NCBI GenBank assembly: GCA_963693085.1
Contig: OY856412.1
Coordinates: 1,122,709,244 to 1,122,773,243 of the forward strand
Direction of reading: 5' to 3'
DNA length: 64,000 bases
From: Alisma plantago-aquatica
Lineage: Eukaryota > Streptophyta > Magnoliopsida > Alismatales > Alismataceae
This document shows positions 46,711 to 60,598 of the stretch, one piece after another. The position numbers and the translations under genes were made by a program. The notes under the pieces were generated by a model, which did not search any database, was not told where the DNA came from, and was given only the letters and a program-made list of their open reading frames with translations. The stretch's first letter is position 1. Every line of letters starts with the position of its first letter.

Positions 46711-46815
46711 GTAAATGGCTACCAATGGGGTAGGTCTTAGTGAATGGCTACCAATGGGGTAGGTCCATCAGGTCATTAAATGACTTAGTAAATGGCTACC
46801 AATGGGGTAGGACCA
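46711..46815. repeat. Imperfect tandem repeat AATGGCTACCAATGGGGTAGG
   Basis: Three copies of this word begin near 46713, 46743 and 46791, each followed by GTC or ACC; a weaker copy lies near 46880. Confidence 0.8.
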
Positions 46816-47414
46816 TCAAGTCATCATGAGTCAGGGATTGGGAAAACTTTGGGTAGGGCCATGTGAATCCATAACCCTAGGAATTGGCTACTTGTGTGGT
46901 AGGACCATGGGGGTAAGTATCTACCATGTGAGAGAGGTAGTATCCATGTCCACTGTAGGGACGGTACAAAGATAGGGGATAGGCAAGGATTGAGTAGTAT
47001 TGCTTAAAACGTAATCTTGGATGTTAAATGATATTTGGTTGACTACATTGTTAACATAGTTGCACAATTATTGTTTCCCCCACATACTAGCTTCTTGCTG
47101 ACTGACGTTTTGTTTGTCGGTGTTTTAGGTACAAATGAAAAGAACAAACAGTAAAGTGGCATACATGGAATTAAATGAAAAATAACGTGCACAGGAGGAT
47201 TAGTTCGATTAGCTTCTTCATGGATAGAAGTTTAGATATCCCAGTTTTTCCAAGGTAAGAAAAGTTTTATTTTATACCATTTTCAGTTTAGTTGGTAAAG
47301 TTTATTAATTGTTATTGATTATTTGTCGAACCTTTGATCATGTTAATTGAATAACGGCTCTGTCCTTTGGGTCTTCCTTAATTGGGGGTTACCGGGAGGC
47401 GGGATCGATACATT

Positions 47415-47426
47415 TGGTATCAGAGC
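47415..47426 (+). other. tRNA-Met primer-binding site
   Basis: TGGTATCAGAGC, the standard initiator tRNA-Met PBS of chromovirus-type gypsy elements, two bases after the LTR end at 47412. Confidence 0.85.
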
Positions 47427-50400
47427 ATAGGTTCCTCAATTAATCTTTAATAATTATTAAATTTTACAAATTCTGTAGAAACCAAGGGAGTTATTAGAGG
47501 ATTGTCCGAAAGATTGAGGTGTCTAGAAAAGGATAACGGCCGAGGGATGGCAATATTTTTCTCCGCACCGCTAGTCTGAATGCATGAACTCCCAGATTGT
47601 GTAACTTCTTGGCCGATGTCTTAGGATATGACTCGAAATAAGATACCTTTTGGACTCTCTCATCTTGTTCATGCCTCCTCAACTCAAATTCTATTAAGGA
47701 CCTTAAGGATTAGGGTTTTCTCTCTTTTCCTCACCCTCTTGAGGTATGGGTAAGGTTGATAAGGATTAAGGGATCCTCCACAAAATTAATAAAAAGCATG
47801 TAAATAAGATGTCATGGACATAAGCTTAATAGAGTAACCATAAAGAAATAGATACATGCTTAGGTAGTATGACACGAGTTGTCAGTGCCCTCGGGAGAGA
47901 CCTGAGGATAGACCTCCTTGGCAGGAGGAGTAGAGAGAGTTAGTCATGGAGGTAGAGATCTCCATTAAAAGTAGAGACCTAGCACATCCTTTGAGGATGA
48001 TGGTAACCCTAACCCTAAGTGAAGGTTAGAGGGAGAGATGACATGATGAGTTAGTTGTCTTGGTAGACCAGATGTTTGTATAGACATGCCTTGGATGTCA
48101 TATGAGCCATGAGAGGTTAGATGGCCAAGCACCTTTGTCAACCCAACCCTGGGAGGGTCGTGCATGTTTGAGTGAAGGATAGATCCTTCATGGATGAAGT
48201 TAGAGAAGAACCTATAGAACCCTATGGGCTTGTGCAAGTAGGGTGTAGCTTGCACCCAGAGTACGCCAGTAGTGCTGACAGTAGGATGAAACCTTAGACA
48301 AGGAATCATGATGGACGTCCTATGAGATAAACATAAAGAGCTAAGGATAATCTTGAGCCAAACATGAGTGGAGCAAAGGCTTCACTCAGGTAGGGATATG
48401 CTGGTAAGCTTGATCCAACTTCATGAAGTGAGGTTGTATGTGGAGTTAGATATAGAGAGAGAAAGCATGACCCAAGAAAGAAGGTTGGAAGCTTAGATTA
48501 TGAGACATGAGGAATAATATGGAGTCGAGGATGTTGTGACCTAAGTGGATGATAGTGGGTGATAGTGGATGCTTCTAGTACCTATGGTATAAGTGATTAC
48601 CTACTGGATGAGATAAAGAGTGCTTTATACCTAGTTGGTTGTCCTGGAAGTGGACTCAACTCTGAAGTGTTGCGAGTAGAAGGATCATGGAAGTACATGA
48701 CATACCTTGAACATGCTTGAATCATGGTTAAGAGATTGATCATACAGTCAGACACCCAAAGGTGAACCTAGGGTTCCTAGGCCTAAGAGGGGAAGCAGTG
48801 TACCCGATGCTCATGATGAGATTTGAGTCTCTATAGTTTCGAACATGGTACTCCTCATGTGTAGAGGTAAAGGAAATCCCTTAATTTAAGGGTATGTTTG
48901 ATGAACCCCTCACAACTAAGTTGATCTAATGTTGAGGATGAGAATAAGTGTGACCTAGCATGGTTTAGTAGGTATGCTTGTGCCTTAGTAGTTGCTAGAT
49001 TAAGCATGCTCATGTGAATGTAAACCATAAGGACACTTGTAAGGTGTAGTTTCCTCCCATCCTGGGAGAGGGACCCTTTGGTAGGGGGTTTACCAGTTTG
49101 GTTGGTTTTGAGTTAACCTAAGGAGGTTTCATAGGATCTTGAGAAGCTAAGTGAAGAGTACATGGCATGAAAATGAACCTATAGACCCATGGATAACCAT
49201 CTCTATGTGCATGTGGATGTGTTACCGTGGAGGTAACCGGTATGGGGCCTGACCAAGGTAGGCAGGTCACCATGATCCCTGAGAAAGGATGAAAGAAAAC
49301 CCAAGGATGCAGAAATAGAGATGATGAAGGCTTGGGTAAGGATCTAAGTTGAACATGTACTATAAGAGATCCTAAATCTATCCTAGGGTCAGGTAGGGAT
49401 AAGACCGATGGAAGTAGGAGTTGCCTAATTCCCTAGTTGCACATGACCATAGGGTCGGGAGGTAACAACTATCATTGTTTGGGGGCCATGGATTAGGATA
49501 TTGATCACCTTCATGAACTCATGGGACCCAAAGGGCGGATGAGTAGGGAACTCTCTGATGCATGACGGAAGAGGGATGACCCCAAAAAGGTTTGGCACCC
49601 TATAGACCTAGAGTGATGACCAAGGATTGTGTAGTAACCCAAGTAGGTTCGAGACCAGTTTTCCATGGAAGTAACTTTGATATCAAGATGACTATGATTT
49701 AGAGACATAAGTTGCACGTTTCCACTTAGATTTGAAGGTGTACTGGCAATGTGGGTTGTACCATCTCTACTCTTGGAAGATGAAGAAATTTGTGTTTGGA
49801 CGGCCGCCAAATTCTTATTTCTTTTTGTTATGGGAGTGAGAGATAGGACAGTATGCATGCCATACATCAAGGGTAAAGATGATGTGAGTTGGAACGTTGC
49901 TATAAGGAATGAAGATAGAGATGATAATGTGCCCTGGTGGAGTGAATGATACATGGACAAGTACAAACGATAAGAGTATTAAGGAAATCATCTTGTGAGG
50001 ATATTTTATTATGAGCTATGTGGAGTTTACAAGTTATACAAAGTTGAGTTTGATCATCAAGGAATGAGCTCAAAGTATTCTCAATGAAGATCTTAGGTCT
50101 CCACCCTTCCCAAGTGTTTTTTGAGAGAAAATTATTTTCATATGTAATTTGTTAAACCAAATTTCCTCCTTTTTTGTGATTATCATTATTCACTTCATGT
50201 TCTCTCATTGGGCTCATGGTGACCCTCCCTTTCGAGCCTGGTCCCATACTGTCAGTCACTTCCATAATGAATTTTCCTCATGTTCCTTCGTGATGGCATA
50301 CTTGGGTTCAAATATTTATACTCAATATATGTTCTCTCGTACTTTATATCATTAATACTTTGAATGACACTCATGGTTACCCCAATATTTAAATTGATTT

Positions 50401-50753
50401 ATCATCTCACCTTTCTATGGAACGTCCAACCTAGGGTGATTTCTTAGCTCATAGGAGGAGTTTAGGCTCTCTATCCATAACTTAACCCCAAGGTCTTAGG
50501 GTTTTGCCTCCCCCATATGTCCTTTTTCTGACTATTGGGTTGACCCACCCAAGGTGGGGACACCAACCGTAAAAGTTGAATTTCCATTTTCATATAACCA
50601 CAATACATTGAATATATACATTTAATATTATAAATTCTCAACCTACCTTAAAAGTTGAATTTCCATTTTCATGTAATCATAATATGTTGAATATATACAT
50701 TTTACATTATAACTTCTCAACCCGTACTTCCTCCATCTCTGGGGTATACCTTC
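47427..50753. other. Internal region of the gypsy element, no domains recognised
   Basis: More than 3 kb after the PBS with no readable gag or pol. Either the element never encoded proteins (LARD-like) or the sequence is too decayed or foreign to read. Confidence 0.4.
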
Positions 50754-51049
50754 TTGTTTGGAGATATTCATACTCACTCAATAAGAGTATTTCAATTATC
50801 TATGCACTATTTGGGGATGATCTCCATCCATACCCACTCACTTGGGGTATTCACAACATCATACTCATTCCCTGGGAGTATCATACTCATTATCTGGAGG
50901 TAATTTCCACAACATATTGACTCACTAGTGGTAGTTCCAATTGCATACCCACTTTTTGGGGGTACGTTCAATAACATACCCACTCTATAGGGCTAGTGTC
51001 AATAGCTTACCCACTCTTTGGGGGTAGCATAGCCACTCACTGAGGGTGT
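50754..51049. repeat. Array of TACCCACT...GGGGGTA units
   Basis: About nine units of roughly 30 bp, each with an inner inverted repeat, best seen at 50945-50965 (TACCCACTTTTTGGGGGTA) and 51008-51026. Confidence 0.65.
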
Positions 51050-52230
51050 TCTTCATTCATCCATTATTCCATATATAACATTAGGATGACGAGCAAGTTA
51101 TACTCATATTTTCATCTTTTTGGGTGGCTTTTATTATAACATCTCAACCTTCATTTTCTTAATCTCTGGGATACCCTATCATGGTGTTTTGTCCTTGTAG
51201 TGGACTTGGGCCACCGTCACCCCCCATGATCTTGGTGTGTTACCAGCCTTCCCAATCTGGGGTTGGAGCTTTTGTGACCTTTTCTACCTATGTCTTGGTT
51301 GTCTACACTCCAGACTCATGCCACCTTCCCTATCTGGGGATTGGTGCGGCCTTCCCATCCATGGGCTTGACCTTTCTTGAGCCTCCCCTCTAAGGGTTTG
51401 ATCATAGTCATCTCAATGACTTTCTTTTTGTATTCAAACTTCTAGAGATAGCATGGGGGGTTTGAGTATGCTATATTTATATCATGTGTTACTCATATGT
51501 TTCTTATATTTCTTGAAACTCTTCACATGAATTCTAAATGAATTTCTTCACATGCATGCATGGATAGGAGATCGGTCACCTAAATTCATTAATATATTTC
51601 TTATTCGTTTTCATGCTAATTAGGGTTCATATGGGTAGGGTAATTATATCATCCAAAGTACTTTCATTTCCCAAGATTTGGGTTTTGGCTTAAGGTGAGT
51701 CAATAATCAACCTACACCTTTCATCTTAGTGTTTCTATGTTCCTTGACCCACTTGGGTTTTCCCCAATCAACCCTAGTTCCCACCAGGATTACCCTTATA
51801 AGAAAAAATCCATAAATCATTGTCTCTTTGTTTATCATTATTTCCATATTACATCTACATTATTATTTCCACATTACATGTACATTATTGTTTCCACATT
51901 ACATGTACATTATTTGGTAGATGATGCCTTAATCCTACTTCTTCTTGAAAACCCAAATCATTAGTTGAGGAGGGAAGCTCATTTTAGGGTTTATTAAGCA
52001 AGAAAACCTAAAGGTATTTTACTTTAGGAAAAATCATCTAAATTTGGCTAAGCAGGATGCAAGGGACCAAGAGTCCTCCTAAGATGACTAGAGGTGTGGA
52101 GAAAACTTTTTTAGCCCCAGATTCTTGTCCTTTCTAAACATCATCATTTCATAGAAATTGCATTGATAATTCCCTCATATTTCTACCTATTATTTTGAAA
52201 TTATAAACTAGTTAATATTATTTGAAAAAT
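51050..52230. other. Nothing recognised
   Basis: AT-rich with a short threefold repeat of TCCACATTACATGTACATTA at 51840-51915. No domains found. Confidence 0.4.
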
Positions 52231-52246
52231 CTGGGGCTCTGATACA
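52231..52246 (-). other. Probable PBS of a - strand gypsy LTR
   Basis: The - strand reads TTTGTATCAGAGCCCC, one change from the tRNA-Met PBS TTGGTATCAGAGC. A TG terminus (TGTACGACC) begins at 52250, so a - strand LTR probably runs to the right; its far end is not visible. Confidence 0.5.
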
Positions 52247-52249
52247 AAA

Positions 52250-54639
52250 TGTACGACCTCACTTTTCAAAAAACCCCAATTATGGAAAGCCTTGAAGTTG
52301 AGATCCATTACCTAAAATGTTTCCCAAGGATTTACATGTAGCAAATAATAAATAACAACAAGTAATTTCCATTAATTTAAATATATTGTTTAAAATATGT
52401 TCCTCTAACATAACTTTCTATCATCAGAAATTTACATAGGAGAACTATATTAGAACAAGTGTTTATCTAATAATCCTTATAAGTTAACCTTAATTTCTTC
52501 AAGTAATTTCATCTGTCCACCATATCTTGATATCATGCTACTTGTCATGTACCTCAAATGTCATGAAACCAAAAGCACAGATCAACATATCAAAATATAA
52601 TTTGTACATGGTGTGCATACAAAACTGAGTAAGTAAACTAACAACATATATTTCCTCAAATACTTAAAAATAAGAACACTAATTTTCTTCACATGTCTCC
52701 CTTTATTTGATTGTCATAGTGGCACTATAATTTAACATAATGTAAATAAACATCCAACAATAGTTGTTCAATCTTCAAGAAACACTCGACAAACACCATA
52801 AAAATAACGTCGGTAGTCATAAGCGTAACCACATACCTATTTTAGAACCATGTAAATTATTGAATCATACTTCAAGCATATCATCCAATCAATCAAGCAA
52901 AGAGGAATCAAACCATTTAATTTGCGTATATGTAATTTCTAAAGTGTCACCATCTCATTAATCACATTAAACCTTAGTCGGTCCTAAACTTTTGTTTTAG
53001 TGTTTCAATGAGGTATAAGGGTATAAAACTTAATTCTATAGCATGTTAACCATTAGGAGAAACCTTAATTACTTGTCCAACATTTCCTTCCATTTTTTAC
53101 TATGGTCCAAGATCATTAAAGTTATTATCTTTAACTTGAAAACCCTAATTCTTCATATGTATGGCTATTTACATTAGAAACTCTAATTATACATCATAAT
53201 GAAACATTACCATATGTTAACCATTACGGGAAAACTTAATTACTATATCTAACATTTCTTTTTATATTATTACAAAGGTTAGTCTGAGCTCATTAAAGTT
53301 ATTACTTTAGAACCCTAATTCTTCATATTCATGGCTATTTACATTAGAAACTCTATTTCTACATCATTATGATCATAAACATGTTAAATTAAATTTCAAT
53401 GAAGTGTATGTAACATGATTAACAACTTATTCAACAAAAAAACTAGGGTTGTTATGCTTTAAACGCCATTCAAACACATACTACTGACTATCCAGTTTAG
53501 GAGCCCTAATTTTTGCAACATATGAACTGTTTAGCAAAATCAGGTCAAAGATGCTAAAAAAGATTAAGTTTTATTTATTAATATAATTTAAACAAGTTGT
53601 GCCCATTAAAATCATGAAACTAGGGATTCTCTATATATTTTACATTAAAGATTGCATCTTTACATATTTTTGTAAAAGGAAGCATTATCAAGACTCTGAT
53701 AAATTTTATTTTCATTACTCTCATTTTTTAGATCAAATTTCATATATAATATGTCTCCATATGAGTTACATATTATTTATGATAATTTATTTTGGGATAA
53801 AATTAACGATCCAACTGACTGCTAACACATCACCATTACTAAAATACTCGAAAAATAATTCCAATCCCCCCTCTAGATAGTAGGAAAGGACACTAGTGCC
53901 CCTTGGTCTTAAGACATGATCCCTAGAGAGTCTTGGGTCATTTGACCCAAATTCATCCTCCTCTTTACAGAGAGGACTCACCCCTCACCCAGGTGAGCTA
54001 GTCACCAACTCGAGCATGAAGCACCTGACCTCCCAAGACCCATAGGGGATTGGGGTGGCACCACTTGACTCTATCAGACTTGACCAGACCCTTGGTGAAG
54101 TTGGAAATGATCAAATATGACACAAGGAGAGTTCCTATCTATTGGTTTGAAGTGGCGTGTATGAATGTCATGGTAGGAAGATGATAGGTTCTTACCGAGT
54201 ATTTTGTAGATGCCCTAACAATCCTTAGGGTGCTTTCATGAATCTTGCACATGGATACATGGAGTTTGGGTGGTCTTAGCTTGAAGTTGCGCCTAGTTCT
54301 TCCTCTCCTTGGACTTCCAGCAATGTGTAGCTCCTGGATGGGTGACATCTTACTTTGGACCCACCAATCAGGTCGAACGTTGACTATGTTGCTTCCTCCT
54401 TAGTGGTTGTAAGACCAAAGTGTCCTATAGAGGATGGAAATGGTTGAATGGGAGATAGGTCTACAACATGTTCTCAACCATGAGAACAAATTCCAACCCT
54501 AAAACTATCACCAATGAAGACAACAAGTCGACCTTTCCCTAGTGGATCGATGAAGCTAGGGACCAATATGGGTTGGGTGTTGAGAGATGTAGAGGAAGAG
54601 ATAAGGGAGAAGGATCATGCTAGGTTGGTTGATTAGGTA

Positions 54640-54641
<2 letters not shown>
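52250..54641. other. Probable gypsy LTR and flank, extent unknown
   Basis: AT-rich, non-coding. Read as the continuation of the - strand LTR indicated by the PBS at 52231. Confidence 0.3.

Positions 54642-54713
<72 letters not shown>
54642..54713. repeat. (AT)n microsatellite, 72 bp
   Basis: Perfect AT run; the long 'IY' ORF through it is an artefact. Confidence 0.95.
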
Positions 54714-54715
<2 letters not shown>

Positions 54716-57700
54716 TCTTGCATGTCTCTCCCCCAATATTTCTTCTTTTCTTTCCCCTTAGCATTATGACAATCACATAACCTCCTCCTTTCCCTAAGAA
54801 TTAAAAACATACCTCTTTCTAATAACTATTAGACACCAACTCAAGATAATAGGAGAAAGGAAAGGCATCTTGTTTAGGAAGTGAATTAATATATTCTCTA
54901 TATTTTCTCACTTTTCCTTTTAAGAAAGCTTTGCTTTTATTCTAATAAATATAAAATTCACAAAAAGGCATGACCATATTCTCATTAGGACTTTGATTTA
55001 GCAACAATAATCCATTATGGAAAAGCATATCAACATATGACACTTTATTGGGTAACTCGATCAATAAATTTTCAAAAATTCTTTAAGACTTAAAATTGAG
55101 ATTATTCTTTAATTTTCTCTTTGATGTATTCTTCCAATTTAATTATTCTTAATTCAAAGAAACACCCTTTCACCTTTCCCATATATATTTAGTTTCTAAG
55201 ATACAAAAGTTCCTCTTTTATTTAAAGAAATATCACTATCTCATGAAATATCCTTATTATTCTAAATTCTAGAATACTCTTCCTTTATTTATTATTTCTA
55301 GTATACAAAATTTTATATCAAAATAATACTAATTAATGACTGAATATATGTGTTTCCAAACTAGCTATATAATTTCATTTTTAATTATCTAAATGCCACA
55401 CATCTTATTATCTTTTGGAAATTTCATATTATCTTATATTTTAGTTGTCCAATAATTAACAATGTCATATTCTTAATTTATGGATGACATGAAATCTATT
55501 ATTTTCTTAATTTGTGCCACGATAACCTATTTGCACAGAAAATAGTCTTATGTGCCTTTATATGTGCCATGGGTCACAGCCATGCCACAAAGGTGATTTT
55601 ATCATTCCATTAATAACAACATTATATAATTCAACTTCCCAAAATTGAGGATATTACATATATTCATTAGCAACATGTTTCTACATGTGATGTAGACCTT
55701 AAGTGGTAGTGATTCCATGTGGATCCAAGTAATTGCAATAGTAATGTCATAACCATCTCTTGCGTTTATAATTGCATATTTTTCATTTTTGGGATATAGC
55801 ATGCATATGATGTGTACTATAAGTATGTGGTGATTGGGTATGCATATATATTCTAAATCCCTCAAAATAATATTAAGTCTTAGATTCTTTTCATTAACAA
55901 AACACATTAAAAGCATGATAAACTAAGCGTCAGCATGCCAAGCATGGTGCACTGTCAATCATTTTGGATTTTGGCTCAGGCTTAACTAGATGATCTTAAT
56001 GAGCTTAAGCACCAAGAAGCTTGCAAATGACTATGGCAAAGAGTTGTGCATACCATCTATCCAAGAATTACATAAGATGCAATTGTCAAAAGGTTGCCTA
56101 CCTTAATGTTTGTTAATGGATAATGACATTGTTTGGGTAATAACTCAACCATTTTAGATCTTGACTCACGAGAGGGTTGTAGATTGTAGTCTTCTAAATA
56201 GATATGTGCGGGCTATCAATTTGAACAAAATAGTGGGAGATATAATTAATTAAAGTCCTAATTCAACATCATCAAAATTTATTTTAATCAAACCAAATCA
56301 AAAGTGTTTTGAAAAAATTGCAAATTTTCTCTTTGTAGAAACAAATGTCTTACAAATCATCTTTGTGATCAGACCTAATGAAGGATAAACTTAATGGGAC
56401 AAATTTCCATGACTGGTTTTGGACTTTGAGAAGGGTTCTTAAGGATGAGCATAAGCTCTATGTCCTAGATACACTAGTTCCAAAAATACCTACTCCTGAT
56501 GTGCCTAGAGATGAACTGGAGGGATAGAGTTCATTTAAACGATCAAGAAATTGACAAATAGAAATAGACCTACACTCAAATAGGGATTATGCTTAATGAC
56601 GGCACTAGCCTGGTGATAATCATCTTTTGCAGTGGAATAATAGACCTACCTTTTTTTTTCTTTTGATGTAATCGCCAATCAATCTCCAGAGTTTTATTCC
56701 GGCAATCCCTGCTTCTCTGTCGTTGGAGTTGATTGTTCTGTCCATGCTGCCATAACAGCTATTGTTTGGGATGTTATCATCATCCACGCATTGATCTGGT
56801 AGCCACAACCCTTGCAATAGGAAGCGACAACTACTCTGGTAGCCGCAGCCCGCTTCTCCAGCAAAAGGGGGGAGAAGTCGGAGAGAAATCACGTAGGTTT
56901 ATCGCTTGCGGCAAGCACGAGAATAGCGGGAGATTGGAGCAAGTGGGAGCCATGGAGTTCTTCCACTAAGATCCCATCAGCGCGTTGCAAGTGGGGGTAT
57001 CGAGAACAACTTGGCTTGCGGAAGACTATTCGGTCTATTCTTCACCGTAAAAAACAAACCGGATTTTGTTTCGGGGTTAAGTTCTTGTCTATATATCATT
57101 TTCCTTTTCTTATTATTCTCCTCCTACCAACTCACGATGATGTATTAGCATTAAAGTAGTATTATATTTTATAACGTACTAGTACTTGCACGTGCATGTT
57201 TGAAAAAAAATATCAATTAATATTGTATTTTCCTACTCGTCGATTATTATATCTTATGTTCATGGATATTGGTCTCTTATGTAGTTTAGTGGAACAACTT
57301 TTCTAATTCTTTGGAGTGTTGGTTAATATTGTGAACTCTCTCTCTATCTCTTTCTCTCTCTCTCTAATAGGTAACCGATAAGAACATTTTGTTAATGTCG
57401 TCTATATCTAACACTTCTATTTTAAAATCTATTAGATTTACCATCCAGAGAGGTTGGTATCCAAATTTGTTGTCCATGATTTTATGAAGGATTTTTTGTG
57501 AAAATTTTCACTGAAGATTAATAGAATGTCATTTGATTATTAATTTAAAAAAAATCATATTATCTTCAAATTAAAAAAATATGTATATCTAATAATCAAA
57601 TATGAGCTCTAAGTATACAATCCTTTATTATTGGTAATAAGATTCAACCTTTTATTAATTTTCAAATATTGATGATGATTTATTAAATAGTCTTTTGAGT

Positions 57701-59550
57701 CATCACTCTTCATATTTAACTTTCAAAAAATATGCTAAGACTTTAAGCATAATATAACAAATAGTAGGTGTGTGCTACACTTTTTCCCATCTTAGTATGT
57801 TGATTGACACAATGTGCATGTATTCGTTGAACTCAATTTTTCATGATTAGAGTGCCCTTTTTCTTTTATATGTACAAAATATTTTTCATGCAATTTCAAA
57901 TTTACAAAGAGATTTTGAAACTTTGATAGAAAGGATTTAAAATAAGTTCCTTATATTCTTGTTGAATCTTCTCATTCAAAACACCCAAAAAGACATTAGT
58001 TTTCCATTCAATCTAAATTTAAAATTGTTGATTATTGTTTACCTTCATTTATTTTCTCATTAGTCTGATTGTACTATAATGATGTTTTCCATGGTCCTAG
58101 ATTCAATTTTTAGTTATTTATAAGAAGAACATATAATCTAGTGTTTTGTTTTTTTCCCTCTCAATAAGAATTATATGCACATGTTGACATTTTTTTATAT
58201 TAGTGGGTGCATCATTTACTAATATGTTCCCTTTTGGTCCCACATAGGATACACAAACATAAACAAATTATTTACAATAAAAAATTATTATGTTAGTTAT
58301 CAGTGTTCAACAAGGTACATTAAACTTGGAAATATATGTAACATTATAAGTATGTTGTCATTTAATATTACAATATATCATTCTCAGAATGGGTGGATTG
58401 GATTAACTCAATGCATGTCTCTTTTAATGGTATGAAGTGGACATTGAAGAATGGGTGGAGAGTTTGGAGTAGTTATTAGACACCTAAATTGGATCATGTG
58501 CATTTACTCTCCTTTTTCATGTTGTAATAATGGGGAGTATTTTAAGAAAAAAGTTACTATACTCATAGACGATATAACACAAGAAATGATACAATGAAGC
58601 AAGATATTACCATTATCAAATTATATAAATAAAAAATATTAACTTATTACAAAATGAACAATGAGTTTATTTATCAACCATAAAAATTTTCACAAGTTAT
58701 ACCTCTTTTATTGTGCATGATAATTTACCCAGTTTCGAATCACATCAAAAGGAACTCTATGAATGCCATTTCACATTGATTGGGCATGGGAAGTGGGTGA
58801 GTGGACCACACCCTCTCAGGCCCCAAGAGTTTATCATGTTGGAGTGGGTTCAGTAGTGTTCATGTGGTGTTTGAGTCCTCTCGTAAACAAAAAAATATAA
58901 TTTCAACTAACTATCAAACAATTTATTTACCACATATGGTTATCACTTTACATTTTAATCATTAAAAAATGTATATTATTCAAGATTATATTTTGTTTGG
59001 TTGTATTTATTATCTGGAATCATTTAGTCATGTATTTTTTAGTAGTATCATATGAAGATCATATGGCTCACACATTTTTGTTTAAAACAACACATTTAAT
59101 AAAAAAACATTTCTTGTTATGACATCAAGATTGCATAATGACTTGAGAAGGATATCACTCATTCAAGTTAGTTGATATGACATTGCTAGAATTATCTTTT
59201 TTTGTGAACTAGGGAAAATTTGGAGGCAGCTAAATGTTGTTGTGAAATGTGAATCTTGGGTAATCTTTTAGTGTAGAACTAAATAACATTTGCACTTAAA
59301 TAAACCCATACCCTTATTAAATGTGTATGTGTTATTGTTGAATAACAGTATGAATACTAGCTCCAAATATTTATAATTATATTGTACACATAATAGGGTT
59401 GGGAAAATTTTAAAATAATCAAATAATTATGTGTTAAAGAATAGAAATAATTCAAATTAGCTATCATACGATTGTCTCATTTTGTCTTATGTATGAATAT
59501 TATTTCCATTGATATATTCCTATAAATGAAAACTTTCATTCACAAACTCT
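54714..59550. other. AT-rich intergenic DNA
   Basis: No domain, RNA gene or element boundary recognised. The only marked features are a GC-richer patch at 56690-57010 and a CT run at 57336-57365. Confidence 0.4.
57336..57365. repeat. CT-rich microsatellite
   Basis: Interrupted CT/TCTC run of about 30 bp. Confidence 0.8.
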
Positions 59551-59560
59551 ACTCCTCTGG

Positions 59561-59790
59561 GGGGGAGGGAGTAGCTTAGCAGTTCAGCTCAAGAATCTCC
59601 AATGAAGGGACATAAGTTCAACTTTGGCTATTTCTCTCAGGGTGCAACAAGTCTCCATGTTATTAAGTGCGCCATGGTGCCCCTGAAGTATGTGACAGGT
59701 TTTGGAGTTTACCCTTGGCTGGTTTGGGTCCAATAGTGGCCTTACTCGGGAGGGGTTCCTCATCATCAAAAAGAAAAGTATTCCCCTACT
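59561..59790 (+). mobile_element. tRNA-derived SINE, probable
   Basis: A G-rich start is followed by an A-box-like TAGCTTAGCAGTT (59572) and, about 40 bp on, a B-box-like AGTTCAACTT (59615). GGTGCAACAAGTCTCC follows and the unit ends near an A-rich stretch (59768-59778). Layout and size fit plant SINEs transcribed by RNA polymerase III. I could not find a clear target-site duplication. Confidence 0.5.
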
Positions 59791-60478
59791 ACATGTTTGT
59801 GTATGAGTTACCCGTTAAATTAAAATCAATATTCAACAAAAGCTACTTAGTGACTCATACACTAATAAATTTGTAATCATAAACTGTTATTCTTTGAAGA
59901 TAAAGGTATTGATTTTTGCTATAATTTTTGAGATATATGGCATGGAAAAAATACAGTGGCATGCCCATTAAAAGAGATATTGTAATGTCTGTCCAATCAT
60001 TCATCACAACATATATATATATAAGCATTTAAACTCATAATTATCTCGAAACATGAGCAAACATTACTAATCTGGCATACTTAAGCGTACAAATAACCAA
60101 AGCAAAAAGACTCAAATAGAAAGTCTGACATACAAGAAAAGAAAGTTGGGAATAGCAGTCCCAATAAGAAACATGAAAGAAAACAACTTAAACAAATATC
60201 CAAGCTGGAAGGATCGCCTAGGGTAAAATCCCACCAGTGAAAGATGTCTTCTAAATCTCTGAGTCCTCGAACTAAATCTAAGACAGTTGCTCGCTATCTG
60301 CGGACGTTGCGTCCCCTGCCATGCACCAAAAGTGGAGAAATATATGAGTTAGAGTAAGTGGCAAGAAATCTATCATAACAGATATAACAAGTATGAGAAA
60401 CTGAAAGATCTACTAAACAAGATAAAACATCTTTTATTTACTTATTTTATTCAGTGGCCATGATTATACGATAAGTCC

Positions 60479-60598
60479 TCCTCTGTTGACATCGAAGTGT
60501 CCTCTATGGTGCACCACATCCTCTGTTGGAACAATGTTCCCTCTGTTGACACTGAAGTGTCCTCTATGGTGCAACACACCCTCTGTTGGCACAACATG
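60479..60598. repeat. Tandem duplication of a 60-bp unit
   Basis: Two units starting CCTCTGTTGACA at 60479 and near 60539, about 90% alike, each holding two CCTCTGTTGG/CCTCTGTTGA words. Confidence 0.85.

Larger units (their letters stand above)
44045..47412 (+). repeat. 3.4-kb gypsy-type 5' LTR
   Basis: Starts TGTTACAACCCC and ends GATACA, followed two bases later by a tRNA-Met PBS. A TATA box lies 957 bases in. The second LTR of this element was not found in the window. Confidence 0.65.

Noticed and set aside
54556..54810. 84-residue ORF with a long IY repeat
   Set aside because: It is a translation of the (AT)n microsatellite.
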